Positions 60,919 through 64,000 of a stretch of DNA of 64,000 bases are shown here, piece by piece. The stretch's first letter is position 1. Each line of letters opens with the position of its first letter. This DNA is from Streptococcus sp. HPH0090. GTDB taxonomy: Bacteria; Bacillota; Bacilli; Lactobacillales; Streptococcaceae. The translations under genes and the position numbers were made by a program. Under the pieces are notes generated by a model. The model was not told the origin of the DNA and made no database searches. It was given only the letters and a program-made list of their open reading frames with translations. The DNA lies in NCBI RefSeq assembly GCF_000411475.1, contig NZ_KE150464.1, positions 434,001 to 498,000 on the forward strand, in the 5' to 3' direction.

Positions 60919-61032
60919 TTAATATCCAATTAATTGAAACTGAGCCAGCATCATTTGAATGCCGAGCCCAACTCGCTCGATATCCTTAGGACTCGGTTTA
61001 CTTGTTTGTTTCTTTTGTATAATATTTTTCAT
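60919..61032 (-). CDS. Small 37-residue protein heading the Bce-type operon
   Basis: A short gene with ATG at 61032, preceded by AAAGGAG seven bases away, and TAA at 60919, 13 bases before the ATPase start. The peptide begins MKNIIQKKQTSKPSPKDIER, continues VGLGIQMMLAQFQLIGY and has a basic N-terminus and a more hydrophobic C-terminal half. No double-glycine leader or signal peptide is obvious. Strong ribosome site and tight spacing support expression. It could be a modulator of the transporter, a leader peptide controlling it, or a small membrane-associated peptide; none is shown. Confidence 0.65.
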   Translation of the reverse strand: MKNIIQKKQTSKPSPKDIERVGLGIQMMLAQFQLIGY

Positions 61033-61098
61033 AGTTTTGCTCCTTTATCTTTATGATATAAGTGTACTCTAAAAAAAGAGTTAGTTCCATAACATAAC

Positions 61099-61133
61099 CT
61101 TACATTTGGAGCTTTAATCTTACATTTTTGTAA
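61099..61133 (-). promoter_or_regulatory. Putative BceR-type operator
   Basis: TTACA-N4-TGTAA (61120-61133) matches the BceR-like response-regulator consensus TNACA-N4-TGTAA. A half site TGTAA (minus strand, 61100-61104) repeats 20 bases downstream in the direction of transcription, about two helix turns. Lies 67-101 bases upstream of the small gene and its transporter. Confidence 0.6.
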
Positions 61134-61192
61134 GATAGAGATATTTTTTTGAAATCAACTACTATTAGTTTACCACAAATTTTCAAGCAAAA

Positions 61193-61222
61193 GAAAAACC
61201 CTTGATACTACAAGGGTTTATT
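61193..61222 (-). terminator. Terminator after the PspC gene
   Basis: Stem AAACCCTTG / CAAGGGTTT with a short loop; T run on the minus strand. Confidence 0.75.
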
Positions 61223-61244
61223 TTTTTAAGAATGGAAAAGCGAT

Positions 61245-61517
61245 TTACCAAAACCAACCTTTATCATCATCGATAGGTTCCGCTTCTTTCATCTTGCGTG
61301 GGCCTGTTCCGTACATCTCCGCTTCGATATCTTCCTTAGTTGGTAGGATATAGGCTAGGATGATGTAGATGATGATTCCGAGTCCAAAGTTTGCGATTGT
61401 AAAGATAGCAAAAATGAAGCGTACCAATGTCACATCAAGATCCCATCTATCAGATAGTCCAGCAAGAACTCCTGATATCATACGATTTCGTCTAATTTTA
61501 TAAAAATTTTTATTCAT
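61245..61517 (-). CDS. PspC domain protein
   Basis: A 90-residue protein with a PspC domain (residues 1-60: KIRRNRMISGVLAGLSDRW, then hydrophobic LGIIIYIILAYILPT) and an acidic tail ending DDDKGWFW. Such proteins are membrane stress components related to LiaS/LiaF-type envelope responses. The ATG at 61517 follows GAGG at eight bases; the longer frame back to 61577 has none. Sixty bases downstream of sprT on the same strand. Confidence 0.88.
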   Translation of the reverse strand: MNKNFYKIRRNRMISGVLAGLSDRWDLDVTLVRFIFAIFTIANFGLGIIIYIILAYILPTKEDIEAEMYGTGPRKMKEAEPIDDDKGWFW

Positions 61518-61576
61518 GATTTGTACCTCTTTCGGTATTCTTGAAATAAGTATAACATGCACTAAAACACCCTGCA

Positions 61577-62026
61577 TCAGTCCTTGGGCTGATTTTGTAG
61601 GATAAGTTTACCATGACAAAGGCCACAACGATAACGTTTGGTATCAATTCGACGTTTTCTTTGATAGGTTTGGCCACAAGAGTGACACTTATAAACCAAA
61701 GCAGGTTTTTGACTGACACTTGATAAAGGGGGAACAAAGCGTAGTCCATCTACTTCTTTTAACAGTTCCTTAAAATCTATATCTTTATGTTTATACCCTT
61801 TATCTTCGTAGTAAAGATGATAATGACAGAGTTCGTGACGGACAATCTTCCGAAAAACTTCTAACCCTAGCTCTTGATAGACTTTAGGATTAAAATCCAA
61901 ATGCCCATCCTTAGGGAAAAATCGTCCACCTGTCGACCGCAGACGAGTATTCCATTGAGCCTGGTGTTTGAAAGGTTTTCCGAAGTCTTCTAAAGAAACT
62001 TGCCTAACGTAATCAGTTAGATTCAT
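61577..62026 (-). CDS. SprT family zinc metalloprotease-like protein
   Basis: A 149-residue SprT-like protein (bacterial relatives of Spartan). It has the HELCH zinc motif (His64, Glu65, His68) and a C-terminal zinc ribbon CHSCG...CGLC. Catalysis and target are unproven in bacteria. The ATG at 62026 ([19 protein letters not shown]) matches the family start; a TTG at 62035 adds three residues. It overlaps the end of tex by 14 bases. Confidence 0.88.
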   Translation of the reverse strand: MNLTDYVRQVSLEDFGKPFKHQAQWNTRLRSTGGRFFPKDGHLDFNPKVYQELGLEVFRKIVRHELCHYHLYYEDKGYKHKDIDFKELLKEVDGLRFVPPLSSVSQKPALVYKCHSCGQTYQRKRRIDTKRYRCGLCHGKLILQNQPKD

Positions 62027-64000
62027 CTGGTGCAAGGAGCGACAGATTTACTTTTTCGCGTTGGACATCGATTTTCTTCACCCAAACAGTTACCAAATCA
62101 CCGACCGATACGACTTGACTAGGATGTTTGATAAATTTCTTGCTCATGTGAGAGATATGAATCAGGCCATCCTCGTGAATACCGATATCAACAAAGGCGC
62201 CGAAGTCAACGACGTTCCGAACCACTCCCTCTAGTTTTTGCCCAACTTTTAAATCCTTGATATCCAAAACATCTTGGCGTAGGACTGGAGCATCAAAAGA
62301 ATCACGGAAATCACGACCTGGTTTGAGAAGATCAGCAATAATATCTTTAAGAGTTTCCTGGCCAAGTTCTAGCTCTTGAGCCATGTCAATAACTGAAACC
62401 GATTTGAGCTTAGCTTGTGCTTCTTCATTTAGGTCTTTAATGTCCAAACGTTTGAAAAGTTCTTTAACCGCTGCATAGTTTTCTGGGTGAACACCTGTAT
62501 TATCAAGGATATTGCTGCTTTCAGGAATGCGAAGGAAACCTGCTGCCTGTTCAAAAGCTTTTGCTCCCAGTCGAGGTACTTTCTTGATTTGAGCACGAGA
62601 AGTGATTTTGCCTTCTTCTTCACGATACTTAAAGATGTTTTCTGAAATCGTTTTGTTAAGCCCTGCAACATGGGAAAGTAGCGCTGGACTAGCTGTGTTG
62701 ACATTGACACCGACTTGGTTAACGACTGTATCCACGACGAAGTCCAAACTTTCAGATAGTTTTTTCTGACTTACATCATGTTGGTACTGGCCGACACCGA
62801 TGGATTTGGGGTCAATTTTAACCAATTCAGCCAGGGGATCTTGCAGGCGACGGGCAATGGAGATAGCAGAGCGTTTTTCAACGGATAACTCAGGAAATTC
62901 CTGACGGGCAAGTTCGCTAGCTGAGTAGACAGAAGCACCGCTTTCGCTCACAATGACATAGCTGACTTCTGGAAAATCTTTGAGAACTTCAGCAACAAAG
63001 GCTTCACTCTCACGGCTGGCAGTTCCATTTCCGATTGCAATGATTTCAACACCGTATTGACCAATCAAATCTGCTAAATCACGCTTAGCCTCTTCAATCT
63101 GACGAGCTGAAGCTGGTTTGACTGGGTAAATAACTTGTGTTGTCAACATCTTACCAGTCGCATCAACTACTGCAAGCTTTGCCCCTGTACGAAAGGCTGG
63201 GTCAAAACCTAGAACCACGCGCCCTTTTAGAGGTGCAACCAGAAGGAGATTCCGAAGGTTTTCTGAGAAGAGTTGGATAGCTCCTTCTTCTGCCTTTTCT
63301 GTCAATTCAGTACGAATACGGCGCTCGATAGCTGGCAATACTTTTTTCTTAACAGATTGTTGAATCACTTCGTCTATATAAGCATTCTTAACCTTGAAAC
63401 GAGCAGCAAAGAAGGCTTGAATACGATCAACTGCATGCTCAAATCCAATCTTCAAAACACCTAGCTTCTCACCACGATTAAGGGCAAGCGTACGGTAACC
63501 CTGCATATTGGCAACTGTTTCTGAGAAATCGTAATAAATCTGAAAGACTTGCTTCTCATCCAAACTTTCGTCCTTGACTTGTGAAGTAATCTTAGAATGT
63601 CTAAGGACCTCTTGATAAGTCATTGAACGCAAGTTGACATCTTCAGATAGAGCTTCAACCAAGATATCAACTGCACCTGCTAAAGCATCTTGTGGAGTCT
63701 CGAAACCTTCACATACAAATGATTCTGCTCTCTTTTCTAGATCAGAAACATTCTGTAAGATTAAGCGAGCAAGTGGAAAGAGACCAGCTTCACGCGCAAT
63801 CGTTGCCTTGGTCCTACGTTTCTCTTTATAAGGAAGATAGAGTTCTTCTACATCAGCTAATTTTTCGGCAGAAAGAATTGCTTCTTCTAATTCCTTGGTT
63901 AACTTGCCTTGCTCTTTGATTTTTGCTAAAACGGCTTCTTTTCGATCATTGAGAGCAGTTAGGCTTTTATCAAGGTCGATAATTGCCTTAATAGCCACTT
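62013..64000 (-). CDS. tex: Tex RNA-binding transcription accessory protein (5' end outside window)
   Basis: The C-terminal 662 residues of Tex. The YqgF-like nuclease fold ([18 protein letters not shown]), the helix-hairpin-helix region ([35 protein letters not shown]) and the S1 RNA-binding domain ([22 protein letters not shown]) are all present. About 50 N-terminal residues are missing because the frame stays open at the window end; the GTG near 63998 is not the true start. Coupled to sprT downstream. Confidence 0.95.
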   Translation of the reverse strand, partial: VAIKAIIDLDKSLTALNDRKEAVLAKIKEQGKLTKELEEAILSAEKLADVEELYLPYKEKRRTKATIAREAGLFPLARLILQNVSDLEKRAESFVCEGFETPQDALAGAVDILVEALSEDVNLRSMTYQEVLRHSKITSQVKDESLDEKQVFQIYYDFSETVANMQGYRTLALNRGEKLGVLKIGFEHAVDRIQAFFAARFKVKNAYIDEVIQQSVKKKVLPAIERRIRTELTEKAEEGAIQLFSENLRNLLLVAPLKGRVVLGFDPAFRTGAKLAVVDATGKMLTTQVIYPVKPASARQIEEAKRDLADLIGQYGVEIIAIGNGTASRESEAFVAEVLKDFPEVSYVIVSESGASVYSASELARQEFPELSVEKRSAISIARRLQDPLAELVKIDPKSIGVGQYQHDVSQKKLSESLDFVVDTVVNQVGVNVNTASPALLSHVAGLNKTISENIFKYREEEGKITSRAQIKKVPRLGAKAFEQAAGFLRIPESSNILDNTGVHPENYAAVKELFKRLDIKDLNEEAQAKLKSVSVIDMAQELELGQETLKDIIADLLKPGRDFRDSFDAPVLRQDVLDIKDLKVGQKLEGVVRNVVDFGAFVDIGIHEDGLIHISHMSKKFIKHPSQVVSVGDLVTVWVKKIDVQREKVNLSLLAPDESN

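Overview
The window is a low-GC Firmicute chromosome segment that reads as a mitis-group Streptococcus, a relative of S. pneumoniae. The evidence is a choline-binding LytB glucosaminidase, RexAB in place of RecBCD, MacP, XerS with a difSL site next to it, a late-competence radC, LPXTG surface proteins, and gene order that matches pneumococcal blocks as I remember them (relQ-nadK-rlu-pta, prs-nifS-rex-radC, HAD-ung-mutX-pyrC-MATE-aco-lplA-xerS-clc-rnhB-rbgA). I see no tRNA, rRNA, insertion sequence, prophage or CRISPR array.

Layout. 0-4.5 kb (minus strand): lysS, a three-gene operon whose first gene (DUF368 membrane protein) is frameshifted, and a membrane-anchored GH25 muramidase. 4.6-10.5 kb (plus): glmU-nudix-macP-mtnN, pcrA and a SemiSWEET. 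10.5-19.8 kb: HAD phosphatase, CPBP protease, the rexB-rexA repair nuclease and a YkgJ-type cysteine-cluster protein. 20.0-28.3 kb is a surface island: an LPXTG protein, a GT2-GtrA glycosyltransferase operon with a broken phosphodiester glycosidase, LytB with 177-bp tandem repeats, and an LPXTG collagen-adhesin-like protein with a poly-Thr stalk. 28.8-41.6 kb (plus): HAD phosphatase, ung, mutX, pyrC, MATE, the acetoin/pyruvate-type dehydrogenase operon (E1a, E1b, E2, E3) and lplA. 41.6-49.8 kb (minus): xerS with difSL, clc, rnhB, rbgA, pta, rlu, nadK, relQ. 49.9-55.2 kb (plus): CYTH, prs, nifS and small partners, rex, a glutamine amidotransferase. 55.2-64 kb: radC, metY, VIT, a Bce-type ABC transporter preceded by a 37-codon gene, PspC, SprT, and the 3' part of tex.

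How it fits together. The difSL site at 42.77 kb places the replication terminus inside the window. Genes to its left (28.8-41.6 kb) run rightward and genes to its right (41.6-49.8 kb) run leftward, as expected where two forks meet. The lipoate ligase sits at the end of the operon for the enzyme complex it lipoylates, and here the lipoyl domain is on E3 while E2 has none.

Most noteworthy items: (1) a 37-codon gene with a strong ribosome site ahead of a Bce-type ABC transporter, downstream of a sequence that fits the BceR operator form; (2) two diverged ~111-bp tandem modules between acoB and acoC, each with a hairpin whose stem sequence differs but pairs in both; (3) difSL overlapping the -35 of the xerS promoter; (4) a phosphodiester glycosidase gene broken by two opposite 1-base indels about 20 bases apart; (5) a Rex-like operator on rex and a cin-box on radC; (6) repeat-built surface proteins likely to vary in length.
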